Positions 35,526 through 46,389 of a DNA stretch of 64,000 bases are shown here, piece after piece. Origin of the DNA: Acarospora socialis. Its lineage: Eukaryota; Ascomycota; Lecanoromycetes; Acarosporales; Acarosporaceae. Position 1 is the stretch's first letter, and the number at the start of each line of letters is the position of its first letter. Below the pieces are notes generated by a model that saw nothing but the letters and a program-made list of their open reading frames with translations, did no database searches and was not told the origin of the DNA. The stretch lies in assembly GCA_025617375.2 (NCBI GenBank), contig JAMYGW020000005.1, forward strand, positions 62,001-126,000, in the 5' to 3' direction. Made by a program: the position numbers and the translations under genes.

Positions 35526-36519
35526 TCGGGCGGCTCCTCAGCCTGCCTCGAGGGGGAGGGGGTGGAGCTTGGTGTTTGGGCGGCGGGTTGGTGTGGCCAG
35601 GGGGCGGTCGTGGGGCATGTGTTTTTGTGTGTATTTTTAGCCTTGCCTGCCTCGGGTCGTCTCGTTTGGGCGGCGGCAGGGGTCATCAGTTGGGTTGTTT
35701 TCTGGGAGTCCTTTTGGCATTTTGTATATAACATCGTTACCAGTGCATTTAGCACTGCAGAAATACCATTGTTGCATATTACCCGGCTCTCTCCGTATAG
35801 AAACGTATACTGTCCTCTACACTAAACTTACGTGCGGCCCAGCATCTCGAAACCGCATTGCTAGCGTTGGTGAGGGCATCCTCTGCGTTGAGTCGTTCAG
35901 AGTGTTGCGACATTTCTTGGTTCTGGCGTTCTTTTCATACACACACACTCATCTTCAAGTCTCACCATTAAGCAAAACTCCCCCACGAAAGCCTCCCAGC
36001 CAATCTGTGGACTCTATCTTTGTGCTGCTCCCTCATGTCTCCTCCATTGGTACACACTTTGTATCGTCTCAGGGAAAGATCACTTAACTCAATCACATTA
36101 CCAAGTCAGCAAATATTGGCTGCTATGGTACGTTCCTTGACCGTATTTAGGTGAAAGCCATACCGATAAGGGATATCCTACATACATACAAAGCTGGCGC
36201 CAGTTTCAGGAAAAGAGTGGTAATGTCTCGTTCAACTTATCAGGGAATACGCTCGGGGGAGTTTATGCCGCGGTAGTGCCTGGGAGCAGAAGAAGAATAA
36301 CCCTTTGCGGGCATCGGGACTCTGGATGCATTCCTAGAAGTCCCAATGTGAGTACTTTTGCGTCCTCATTGCCGATGAGACAGATCTATATGCGGATCGT
36401 CACGGAGCTCCATAATCCATTCGACTCCAAACATGCATAAAAGCGCCCAGCGAATTCCCCTCCATAACGCCCGCCTTCCCTCCTCATACGCCAACGCCAC
36501 TCTTCATGCCAAAGAACCA
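35526..36519. other. Intergenic region between convergent kinesin-5 and unknown gene
   Basis: The first 170 bases continue the GC/G-rich character of the kinesin tail exon, then composition returns to normal. No coding frame, RNA gene or repeat was recognised. Confidence 0.5.
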
Positions 36520-37362
36520 TCACCTTGCCCCATCCCCATCAACTCCCCCACCCCCAGCCTCGACATCAATCAGCCTTCTCAACTCCGCCATCCTCTTCTC
36601 AAATAATCCCACCAGACCCTCCATATCCACCTCCCCTTCCCCTCCTCCCCTTTCCCCGTTCCCATCTACAGTCCCCAACTCTAAACCACCCTTCACACCC
36701 TCCGTCCCCTGAATCTTCAACATCAGCGGCCTATTCCTCTCCGCCCCGCCCGCACCCTGCGGATCTGGATCCGCATCCCACGTCGGAGCCCGCGAGACCT
36801 CGACGTTGAGGACCTGCCAGTCGGGCGTGAGGCTGTGTGCGTGTGCTGAGGGAACAGCGTTGCTGGACGGGGAGGGAGGGAGGGAGAGGTCGAGGAGGAT
36901 GTAGCGATCTGTGATGCCGGGGCGGGGTGGGGGGAGGAGAGGGAGGGGAGAGGGGTCGGTGGAGTCGTTGTCGGTGGTGGAATTTGTGTTGTTCTCGATT
37001 GCTCCGGAGTTATTATGTGAGTGGTGGTGGCTGGGCGTTATGGAAGAGGAGGGAGATGGTGGTTCGAGGGTTCGGAGGGCGGCTTCGGTGATGATGTCGG
37101 TGGAGTCGTCGGAGAAGATGTAGTGGACTGTTGGGTGGTGGTGTTGCGTTGTGTGGATGTCTTCGACGAGGGTGAAGAAGGGGGCGAATTGCGAGTTTGA
37201 GGTGGTGGAGCCGTCGGTGCGGTGTTTTGTCGGGGTCTTGGAGCTGGTGGAGTTGTCGTTGGGAGGTGCGGAGGGGAGAAGGTCTGGAGTTGGAATGTTT
37301 GAGCTATGTTTGGTGGGGATAACGGCAGGCTGATTAGAGACATTCTGTGGAGAGAGCGACAT
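36520..37362 (-). CDS. Unrecognised protein with conserved-looking core
   Basis: This is a single 280-codon frame. Residues 1-55 are Ser/Thr/Pro/Asn-rich. A core follows (FAPFFTLVEDIHTTQHHHPT, VHYIFSDDSTDIITEAALRT) and a second ordered block (RYILLDLSLPP, HAHSLTPDWQVLNVEVSRAP TWD), separated by a low-complexity Ser/His/Asn stretch. The end has a short predicted helix (MEGLVGLFEKRMAELRRLID) in Gly-rich sequence. The alternation of ordered hydrophobic strands with disordered linkers suggests a real gene. I recognise no named domain and propose no function. Confidence 0.7.
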   Translation of the reverse strand: MSLSPQNVSNQPAVIPTKHSSNIPTPDLLPSAPPNDNSTSSKTPTKHRTDGSTTSNSQFAPFFTLVEDIHTTQHHHPTVHYIFSDDSTDIITEAALRTLEPPSPSSSITPSHHHSHNNSGAIENNTNSTTDNDSTDPSPLPLLPPPRPGITDRYILLDLSLPPSPSSNAVPSAHAHSLTPDWQVLNVEVSRAPTWDADPDPQGAGGAERNRPLMLKIQGTEGVKGGLELGTVDGNGERGGGEGEVDMEGLVGLFEKRMAELRRLIDVEAGGGGVDGDGAR

Positions 37363-37758
37363 TTGGCTGGTGGAAGTGCAACATTGTTACGGTGAGGGCT
37401 GTTGATGACTCGAGGAGTCGAAGCTCTTATCGTTATCAGCACGTGATGTCGCCCTTACGATAAGATCATTGTCGAACGTCGCAGCAGAATCTGACTTGAC
37501 GACAATCAAATCATTCAGCCAGAATCCCAGTTTAGCTGAGACTCTGGTGCCTGGAACTTCACCTCTACGGAAGTCCCGATTTGGTGGTATACACCTTTGC
37601 CATATGCTTGCTAAGGCCTTAAGTTGGTGTCTTATATTTACAGAAGGAGCGTGTTGCAGAGGTTGACTTGCGCCCAGATTCATGATATTGCTAAATCTTC
37701 CGACATATTGTGTTGTACGTTTATACTCGTCCACGAACGAGCCAAGCAGTAGAAAATA
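37363..37758. other. Intergenic region upstream of the unknown gene
   Basis: Promoter side of the minus-strand unknown gene and 3' side of NBS1. No feature was recognised. Confidence 0.5.
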
Positions 37759-40456
37759 CTATCTTCTCTTCTTAAACCGAAACTTGAGTTCATCCTCACT
37801 GTCACTGTCCGACTCTGGCGCCGCAAAAGTCCTCTGCCTTTTGGCAGACGCACCCTTGACGAGCACGGCCGACGTCGGCTTCTTCCCACTTGCGACCTGT
37901 GACTGAGCCGTCGACTGCTGCGTGGCCGCCTGCTTCTCAGCCAACCTTGTAGTCCTGGGCGCGTCAATCATCTGAAGCATATCCGCGTCGTCTCCATCCT
38001 CTTCCACACCTTCACTCCTCGCAGTAGTGAAATGCAGACTTTGAGACTGACTGATCCCTTGACTGGTTCCTTGCTTCTCCCTTTCCTTCCGCTTCTTCTT
38101 GTGCTTGTCGCTTTCAAGCCAGTACTCGTCTCCAATGCCAAAATCCTTCTTCTTGACTTCTTCAAGCGGTACAATGACGGATTGCCCACGCCGAGGTTGA
38201 TTCGGCTCACCTCTCCGGCGAAACTTTTTGAAGTTCTTCCTCCCGTTCCAGCGCTCGTCCCATCGGTTGTCATTGCTGTGGTGCGCATCAGGACGTGTTG
38301 GCCTGTCTGTACGTCTGCGGACTTCCATCTCCTCAACAAGTGCCAAATTTTTCATTTGCTCAACATCCATCCCATCTAGCGTTTCTCGGAGTGATTCTTC
38401 GTCACGGCGTGCAGCTTCTTCTTCGGCTTCCCGTCGTTCGCGCACGACTTTCTGGATATTCACTTCTTTCTTCGGCTTCCGCTTTTTCTCGGTCGTTGAT
38501 TCTTTCGGGGACTGGCCGAAGAACGGTTCATTGGATATGCCTTGAGAAGCATTGTTCTTTTCTAATTCAATGCGCCGCCGCTTCATCGCAGCTGCCGCTG
38601 GCAATAAGCTCTCGACCATTGCATCATCGTCCCCTACCTCATCGAACGGCGAGGGACGTTTACGGGACGTCTTGGATTGAGTGCTGGTGAGGCGGATATC
38701 TTGAGAATCGACATCCATCCCAGACTCGGCGTGTAAGCCATTCTGCTACGCGTTTATTAGAGCCACGATAAAAAGCTTTTGGGTCGCCTACTCACGGATT
38801 CTCTTTGTGAAACGTCCTCCTCTGCTAAATCGTTCATTTGCGAAACAAATTCTACCTTCCTCGATGACTGAGGAAACTCGTCAGGATCAAAGCCATCATC
38901 AAAACCCTTGAATCGACTTGTTATGGCTCTGCGGGTTCTGCCACGCTTTGTCGGTGCTTGCGGCACTTCTGGCTGAGCTGATAAAGGGGCTTCGGCCGTT
39001 TGGGCGGCCTCCGGTTGAGCTACTGCTCGAGATTGCAATGAGGCTGTCAAGGCATGAGTTAGCCTTGCATCAACGAGTTAGACACAATACGTACAAGCTG
39101 TTGGCGGAGGTGCAGCGCTGTTGGATTCTTCCTCCTCAGGTAGCGGTTTTCTGAGGATACTTGCGTCATTCAACAAGATTGCATCAAGGAACTCGCTCTG
39201 TTCTATCAAGCGCTGATCAAGCTGAATTGCTACCATATCCCCAAGCTCAATCGCCCATCGTTCGAATTCCTTCTTTCCTCTAAATCTCACCACAACAACC
39301 CCCTTACCTTCACTACCATCTTCAAATTCCCCTAAACCCTTCTCACCTGCTACATTTTTGACGTACCGCACAACCTCGTCAGCAGTCGTTTTACCTAGCT
39401 GAAGCTCGTAATACAGGGCTTTTCCGCCACCATTTGCGATTGGCGCCTGAAGATTCTCAAATTGAGCAATGTCGCAGAATACAAACGTGTAACCATCGAA
39501 GACTTCCAAACGGTTAGGATCTGGAGCAAAGACTGCAGCTTCTCTGGGCTTAGGCTCCTTGCCGGGGGCTGGAAGGTGCTGGGTGGCATCTGGCCAGTTA
39601 GCATCGAAGTCTTCCTCCAGGGGTGATAGACTCTCGGGCTCATCCAAATCAGTGGGTGTTGCCGCATATACCAAGGCATCCACGAATGAGTCGGTCACGA
39701 TATATTTTCCGTTGATTAGTGCTTGAAGACCTTTGGCAGTATTGCGCTTGTTGGCCACAACATGGGTCGTTTTATCAATAACGTAGGTAGTAATAGCCTT
39801 GATGTCGAGGTCTTCAACACGAGCACGGACGGGAATGAGTGGATCCTTACTCTTCTGCTCTTTGGAGGAGAAAGAGAAGGTCAGAACCACGGGGTACCAT
39901 TTGATCCTAAGTAAACACTATCAGACACTGCACCTTAAAGACAAGGGATTTACCCACCTAAACAGCTGCTCGAAGCTACCCAGTTTGACGACATGCTCGT
40001 CGTTCTTGAGAACTTTTGACTGGCCTCTGATCTGCTCGCCGTCCAGCAACGTGCCCAGCTTGGAGTTCTCATCCTGTACAGAGAGCTCTGACCGTGTATG
40101 CACTTTAGACTGTATTCAGTTAGATATATATGCTCTTCCGACGAGTAGGTGACTAGGAATTTTACGCAGTCCCCAGGTTGAACTGTTGCCAGTGATATCG
40201 TGAGGTGTTTTCGAGAGATAGACTTCTCATCAATAAACACACCACCTTTATTGGGGATCAGCAAGTAAGTTGTTGGACTCAAGTCGTTTACACACCTCCT
40301 TTTGGTCTCGTCCTCCCGAACAAGTACTTCTTTCCAGGCCTCAACCACACTCTTTTATCTGGATTTGGTCGTATTAGTCATATGGGAGATGCTTTGGATA
40401 TCTATATTCGAACACATACTTTGTAGTATATCGCCATCACACTCAAGTAACCACAT
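37759..40456 (-). CDS. NBS1/Xrs2-type subunit of the Mre11-Rad50 complex (nibrin)
   Basis: Seven exons on the minus strand (40456..40420, 40358..40296, 40245..40166, 40109..39958, 39906..39095, 39043..38796, 38742..37759) give 791 residues with every junction in phase. The first three small exons encode the FHA start MWLLECDGDILQNKRVWLRP then GKKYLFGRT and ISRKHLTISL. The FHA domain ends at about 110. Tandem BRCT-like regions follow (DIKAITTYVIDKTTHVVANK; YTFVFCDIAQFENLQAPI). The middle is Ser/Gln-rich with basic stretches. NFKKFRRRG at about 635-642 matches the conserved Mre11-binding motif of nibrin. The complex senses double-strand breaks and recruits ATM/Tel1. In Aspergillus nidulans the corresponding gene is called scaA. 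The gene shares a 251-base promoter region with the RPEL gene. Confidence 0.92.
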
Positions 40457-40707
40457 GGCTTCAAGACGGTCTCGAACATACCTAGGTAGGTGCTGGCAAA
40501 GGCGTGACAGCTAACGGCGATTCAGGATAATGTGGGGAAAGCTTGGGACGCGACACGAGAACATGTGACCAACCTCGCCCAATCAAGCTGTTTTAGTTCT
40601 AGGCCCAAAGCGTTCATCGAGTGCACCTGACAACAACAATATTGAAGCCATAACTTCCGCTTGGTCCAGTCCCTAAAACTCCGTTAAGAATCAAAGCATT
40701 TATCAGT
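40457..40707. promoter_or_regulatory. Shared divergent promoter region of the NBS1 and RPEL genes
   Basis: The two start codons face away from each other 251 bases apart, so both promoters overlap here. No specific factor site was identified. Confidence 0.4.
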
Positions 40708-41241
40708 ATGGCAGAAAAAGACCCTAATCCCGGCGTTGATGAGACTTCCATCTCACCTGTAGAACGACGGAACTCACTTGAGAAACACCTCCAACATCGC
40801 CCAGAGCCGAAGGAGCTGAAAGATCGACACATCCTTCTAGACACCAATGCCGCTCCGTGAGTATATTATACGATACGGACGTCATGAAATCTAATTATCT
40901 GGTTCTAGCGCGCTGCAATCAGCAACCCAAGAGCTCGAACGGCAGCGGACAACGGACAGCCTCAGGAAACAGCTCGAGAAGCGTCCAGAGCGGGAAGAGC
41001 TGATTGAACGTACGTTTCTGCTATTCTGGCGGGGTGGTTGGCAGCTTACTGATAAAGTTGGACGATTGCAGGCAACATTCTTCCCGACTCCACCGCCGCC
41101 CCGGCCTTGCAGGGCCAACAGCGAGAGCTCCAGAAGCATATGCGTGCTAATAGCTTGGAGCAGAAGATTCAACATAGGCCCAAGCCGGAGGACCTTATCA
41201 AGGAGGGGATACTAGAACCTGATGAAAACCCCACAAAATAG
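40708..41241 (+). CDS. Small RPEL-repeat protein (predicted G-actin binder)
   Basis: Exons 40708..40856, 40909..41009 and 41072..41241 give 139 residues in phase. The protein is almost wholly three RPEL motifs: RRNSLEKHLQHRPEPKELKD, then TDSLRKQLEKRPEREELIER, then ANSLEQKIQHRPKPEDLIKE, each followed by an IL-containing turn. In animals RPEL motifs (MRTF, Phactr) bind monomeric actin. This short fungal form has no other domain, so actin binding is inferred from the motifs. A possible 54-base intron (donor at 41,241, acceptor ending 41,294) would split the stop codon, but TAG is produced whether or not it is spliced. Confidence 0.88.
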
Positions 41242-41412
41242 TATGAGCAGGGATCTTTTTGATTTATTACCGATCTGCGTATACCTTGTTGCAGGAGCAA
41301 ACGGCGTGCGATTGGATCTGAGGTAGTTGAAATAATCAGTCAAACAATCATGGTGATCAGACGGATTTAGTGGTGATAGCTATAGCCTGGTGCGGCTGCT
41401 AAGCTATTTGAT

Positions 41413-42346
41413 CTAATAGCTCTCGACCGGCTCTCTCGTTCCCCCTCCCCCATCTAGATCGGGCATCCATCCTTTCGGCCTTTCTCTACCTCTGATGATC
41501 ATGCCATACACAGCGTTCTCCACTTTCTCCACGCAAGTCTTCATAACCTCCATCTTCTTCTCCACATCCCTCCCCAGCGCCGCTCCGCTCGACGTGACGG
41601 ACGTTGTATCCAAGCCTTCGAAGGATGTCCGCAACGATCTGAGATCTGACAAGATATTCGACTCTGGGACTCCCGGGTTCGCTCCTTCCGCCTCTGTTGT
41701 AGAGCCTGGCAAATGTCCATTTGTCGCCATGGCCGTGATCGCGAATCTCATCAGCTCGCCCACCAAGTCGAAGATACCCAGGACGTAGTCGTCCTCTGTC
41801 AGATCGACGTCACCCGGTATCCTGCGCTTTGCATCTTCATATCTGATCAATGTTTGTGTTTCGAGATAATGCTGGAAGGAGACGGCTTCCATGAATTCCT
41901 GCACACCGCCCGATATCTGGCGTTGATATCGCCAGGCATTGATCCCTCGAACATCGTATGATATCGAGAGAAACAAGCCGTGGATTTCTGAGAGGCGGTT
42001 GGTGTTTTCTTTGGCAACGTTTGGCGGTATGCTGCTTTTGAGCTGGCGGACCCTATGAAGTAAGGTTCAAGCTTCCTGTCACTGACAATGTTTTGAAGTA
42101 ATTTTACCTTTGCAGTGAGAAGATCCTGAAGTTCGATAAGTATTTATCTCATCTACTAACCATGTACAGCGCTCACATCTTCTTGCTCAGAGCAGTGATG
42201 TCGCGCGATGCCTTGATGATGCGCTCTCCGCGGTCATGGTGCTCGTCCAGCTCATTACGAAACACCTCGAACATAGGCATGAAGGGCGATGCCACATGTG
42301 TGTCGCTATTGGGCTTGCCATCGTGAAATCGCTTTACACCTGCCAT
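41413..42346 (-). CDS. Translin-associated factor X (TRAX)
   Basis: Exons on the minus strand, 42346..42177, 42125..42108 and 42052..41413, give 275 residues in phase. The middle exon is only 18 bases. The protein reads MAGVKRFHDGKPNSDTHVAS, MFEVFRNELDEHHDRGERII, KASRDITALSKKM then the spliced IFSLQRVRQLK and FQHYLETQTLIRYEDAKRRI, LTEDDYVLGIFDLVGELMRF. These are standard translin-fold helices; the TRAX-type active-site acidic residues lie in the EDDYVLGIFDLVGE helix. TRAX with translin forms C3PO, an RNase/ssDNA- and RNA-binding complex. No translin gene lies in the window. It shares a 330-base divergent region with GPI14. Confidence 0.92.
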
Positions 42347-42676
42347 ATCTCTTCTGAGTATTGCTATATTTCAAGAGAAGATGATGTTGACCAAATGGAA
42401 GTCGATCGGCGGTGCTACCTAGGTACAGACGCCATCTTGCATTAGCGGCAGGAGCTTCTCTTGAAGCCCGAAGACGATTGCCTCTCCAGGGGAGCTTGAA
42501 CCAATCACTGATCCCTAGCTAAATAAAAAGCTACACATCGATATCAATGAGTACAAGCAGCATCTCCTCTTCCTCTTCGGTTTTCAATAATGTCTCTCGT
42601 TGCCTTGATTCCAATCAATCTTTCTCATCCATCTTAAAGCGATTCCCAGTCTAACCCGTTCCCCACCCCACCCACC
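42347..42676. promoter_or_regulatory. Shared divergent promoter region of the TRAX and GPI14 genes
   Basis: The start codons are 330 bases apart and outward-facing. The GPI14 side (about 42,560-42,670) is CT-rich, typical of a fungal promoter. Confidence 0.4.
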
Positions 42677-44300
42677 ATGGCCCCCCTATTCTCCTCCCCC
42701 GGCACCATCTTCACCCTTGCCATCCTCCTCCGCACAATCCTCCTATTCTACGGCCTCTTCCAAGACGCCAACTCGCCCATGAAATACACCGACATCGACT
42801 ACTTCGTCTTCACGGACGCCGCGCGCTTCGTATCCCGTGGCCGGTCCCCCTACGACCGAGACACCTACCGCTACACGCCTTTGCTCGCGTGGCTCCTACT
42901 GCCCACGACATGGGGTCACGGAACCGGCGCCAGTCTATGGTTTTCCTTCGGCAAGGTCGTCTTCGCGGCGGGGGACATCGTGGCGGGCTGGCTGATGGTG
43001 CTGGTGCTGCGCTCGACCATGGGGATGCAGACGGAACGGGCGCTGAAATTCGCAAGCATATGGCTGCTGAACCCGATGGTGGCAACGATCAGCACGCGGG
43101 GGAGCTCGGAGGGGTTGTTGGGCGTGATGGTCATGGCGTTGCTGTGGGCTGTGATGCGGCGGCGGATCAAGACGGCCGGAGTCTTGCTCGGACTTGCGGT
43201 GCACTTTAAGATCTATCCATTCATCTACGCGCTGTCGATTATTTGGTATCTCGACGACGCAGACGACTCTCCCGCCCCCAGCCATCAAAGGCCTGCGTCG
43301 CCATCGGCATTGTTATCGCGACTCTTTGCGCAATTTAGAACCTTCCTGACCCCCGCCCGCCTATCCCTAACGCTGACCAGCCTCCTAACATTCACCCTCC
43401 TAAACGCAAGCATGTACGCCCTTTACGGCCACCCCTTCCTCCAACACACCTATCTCCACCACCTCACGCGCATCGACCACCGGCACAATTTCTCGCCCTA
43501 CAACACCCTCCTCTACCTCTCTCACTCCCAGTCCTCTCCCCACTTCTACTCACCCACGACCACAACCTCAAGCCCGAGCGCAATCTCACAAGTACACCCG
43601 TTCGGTAGCAATCTACGCGTCGAATCCCTCGCCTTCATCCCCCAGCTCTTCCTCTCCGCGCTGCTGATCCCCCTCGCGCTCGCGAAGCGCGACCTGCCGA
43701 GCACGATGCTGGCGCAGACGTTTGCGTTCGTGGCGTTTAACAAGGTTTGTACGAGCCAGGTCAGTCTTGTCCGTTACTTTTCGTCCTCCTGTTGCTCGCT
43801 GGCGAGGTGACCTAGCGACGCAATGTTACTGGAGAGAGGAGGTGAGAAGACGAGGGCTAACAAAGTTACGGTGATGTAGTATTTTCTGTGGTACATGGTT
43901 TTCTTACCGTTCTACCTGCCGCGCTCGTCGTTGTTACGTAGACCGTATCTGGGGGTTGGGGCTGGGACGTTGTGGGTTGGGGCTCAGGTATGGGTTTTCA
44001 GTTCCGGTCCCACTCTTGGCCATGGCTATCCAATGCTTTCGAGATCGTTTGGCAAAGGTTACATGTTACTGACTCACGTTGTATATATAGGTTTTATGGC
44101 TTCAACAAGGATATCAGCTGGAATTCCTAGGGAAAAGCACTTTCGTGCCCGGTCTGTGGGTAAGCAGTCTGCTGTTCTTCTTTGTCAACGTATGGATATT
44201 AGGCATCATCATCTCGGACGTCGGTCGGCAGGACACCGTGTCAGACGTGATGAATTTAGATAGCAGGAAGAGCAAACACATAGTGGATAGTAGACAATAG
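42677..44300 (+). CDS. GPI14: GPI mannosyltransferase I (PIG-M/Gpi14)
   Basis: Exons 42677..43759, 43880..43987 and 44091..44300 give 466 residues in phase. The protein is a polytopic ER membrane protein. A hydrophobic start (IFTLAILLRTILLFYGLF) is followed by the lumenal DxD-type motif YTDIDYFVFTDAARF (Asp39 and Asp41). Further PIG-M blocks are SPYDRDTYRYTPLLAWLLLP, KFASIWLLNPMVATISTRGS and HFKIYPFIYALSIIWYLDD, then a Ser/His-rich loop. The last exon encodes a membrane segment (SLLFFFVNVWILGIIIS) and a charged tail. The enzyme adds the first alpha-1,4-mannose to GPI precursors from dolichol-phosphate-mannose. The Kozak context (caccATG) supports the start. Confidence 0.94.
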
Positions 44301-44570
44301 ATGAAGTGGATTCTCAACCTTGAGACCTTTCTATATTAATCGAACCCGATCATGACTGGGTTACATGATGAGGTACAGTACATAGCCCTTTCTTTCCCAC
44401 CAATATCATAGACGACAAACACAAGTGCGCCGAGATTGTCGAAGAAAGTCCCAGATGGTATGCCCGCCCACAGACACCTCGCTGAAGGGCAACATGACAG
44501 AGGAGAGGGTCGACGTAGAGATCTCATGAGGGCACCTTAAAATGATGACGAGTGCGGGGATCAAGGTTCG

Positions 44571-46389
44571 TCAGACGAACGCACCCACCAGAGAAGAGGG
44601 GTCCGCGATCGAAGCATAGCTGTCCGTCTTGATGCTCATGGGTCTCTGCTTTGGCCATGTGACGTCAAGCACTCTAAAGCCGTCCTTACTGATGCTGCCA
44701 ATCCCAAGGTCATCGCTCAGTTGCAAGTATTGCGCCCCTGGCCGAACATGAGGAAGAAGGGCGAGAATCTCTTCGTTCCAGATCCCGGTACATTGATTGC
44801 CACTGAGCTGGAAGTACGGGTTGAGCAGGGCACATGGTGAGTCCAGATCGATGAAGCGGATCCGGAGGTGTTTCAGTGCGGCCAGAGTCTCGAGCGACTG
44901 TACTCCTGCCACGACGATACTTTCAAACGCTTGGATGAAGGTCCAGTTGCAGATGCCCGTCCCGTCGTTCCAATTCAGCTTACGCCGGCAACAGTTTTTC
45001 ACCACTATGTCCAGCGATTTCAGCTTCGAACCACCTCTCAACTGCTCTGCGGCACGGCATGCCTGCGAAAAGAAGTTTCCGCAGAGGCGACCGGTATAGG
45101 CCAAGGCTTCGAGCTGCGGTGCAATCACAGCCAGATCGTGGCAGATGTGCCTTGCTGGATAGACTTTATTCCACATATGAGCGGATGAGGCGGCCTTGTC
45201 ATAGAAGCTCTCCAAGCAGATATTGACGTGAGTAAGAGTAGGCGGGATATGTTGGAGTACTTGAGAGATCATCATATAGCTCTTGCTCTTTGGCTTGGCA
45301 AACGTGCAATGCCATTCGCGGACATTCGGCACTGCGGCAGCGAGAATCTGAAAGTGCCTCTCTTCCCGGATGATGTTCCAAGCGCCCTTCATGACAAGCG
45401 TACGAATGTTGGAAAGGACTGGAAGTTTCTGAGAATCCAGCCCGCGAGGGTTCTTATTTCTGAAGAGCTGAATCATAGGTGGCTTTTTGCAATGGCCACC
45501 CTCTAGGGTGAGGATGCACGATTCTGGGAAGAGACACGTGACACACTCTAGGATCTCGTCCATGGTAGCATTGTGCGATGCCAATCGATATACCAAGCTG
45601 ATGTTATTGCTTTCCTCGAATGATGTCGTATTGGCGTTGACGATGGTTGTGACAATAGCTCGAGATTGGATTTGGCGTGGGTTGATCTGCGCAGGCGAGT
45701 AGGAAGGCGACGATCCGGACTTCTTTTCCCACACAGGTACCCACACTTCGATATGTTTCACGTATGATTGGAGATGCGGACGAAGCAAAAACCATTCTCC
45801 ACATTGATGTAGTCCGACCTTGGTACCCTTGATCTTGACTATCCCATGGCACATGATTAGAAGACGGGAAATTTGCGGGCAACCCAGGGAGTGACTCACT
45901 GTGACGATATAGCCGCTCTTGTACCAATCGGCGCCAGAGAGGAGACACAAGCGCCAAATTTGACAGCTGCTTCCGTCTCGGATGGCGCAGAACGTTACTC
46001 CAGCCCCGTGTTGCTTGGGATCCCTTGGCTGCAGATGACGAAGTGGAAGCACGAACGCCGAACAAGTGGTCCAGAATTGCTTCATGTATCTCAACAGGCA
46101 ACTCTCTGAGCTGCATTCTCTGCGGGCTATTCGGCGGTGGCTTTCCCTGCAAATGCTCAGAGCCTTGATTGACCATGTCCTTGTCCAACAGCCCGTGTGT
46201 TTCGAACGCATTCTGTAATGAAGTGATTGCCAACAAGGTATCTGCCGTCGCCAATTTTGGATCGGTTAAAGGAGGGTAAGATAAAGCGGTAGGGGTGGGC
46301 ACGGAAACTGGCATGTCGGCCAACATCTTAAACGTTGATGCGTTATGATATGATAGCCGGAGTGAAGGGGAAACGGGACTCGTGCACAT
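44571..46389 (-). CDS. F-box-like protein with C-terminal leucine-rich region
   Basis: Exons on the minus strand, 46389..45900 and 45838..44571, give 585 residues; the 61-base intron is phase 1. The start is uncertain: ATG at 46389 or at 46326 (MLADMPVSVP). An F-box-like segment occurs after a Ser/Pro-rich leader (QLRELPVEIHEAILDHLFGV, followed by LSNLALVSPLWRRLVQERLY). The rest contains loosely repeated LRR-like units (LKSLDIVVKNCCR, LETLAALKHLRIRFIDLDSP) and an EWHC-type segment as in many fungal F-box proteins of unknown target. It would be a Skp1-Cul1-F-box substrate adaptor by family. Convergent with GPI14. Confidence 0.72.
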
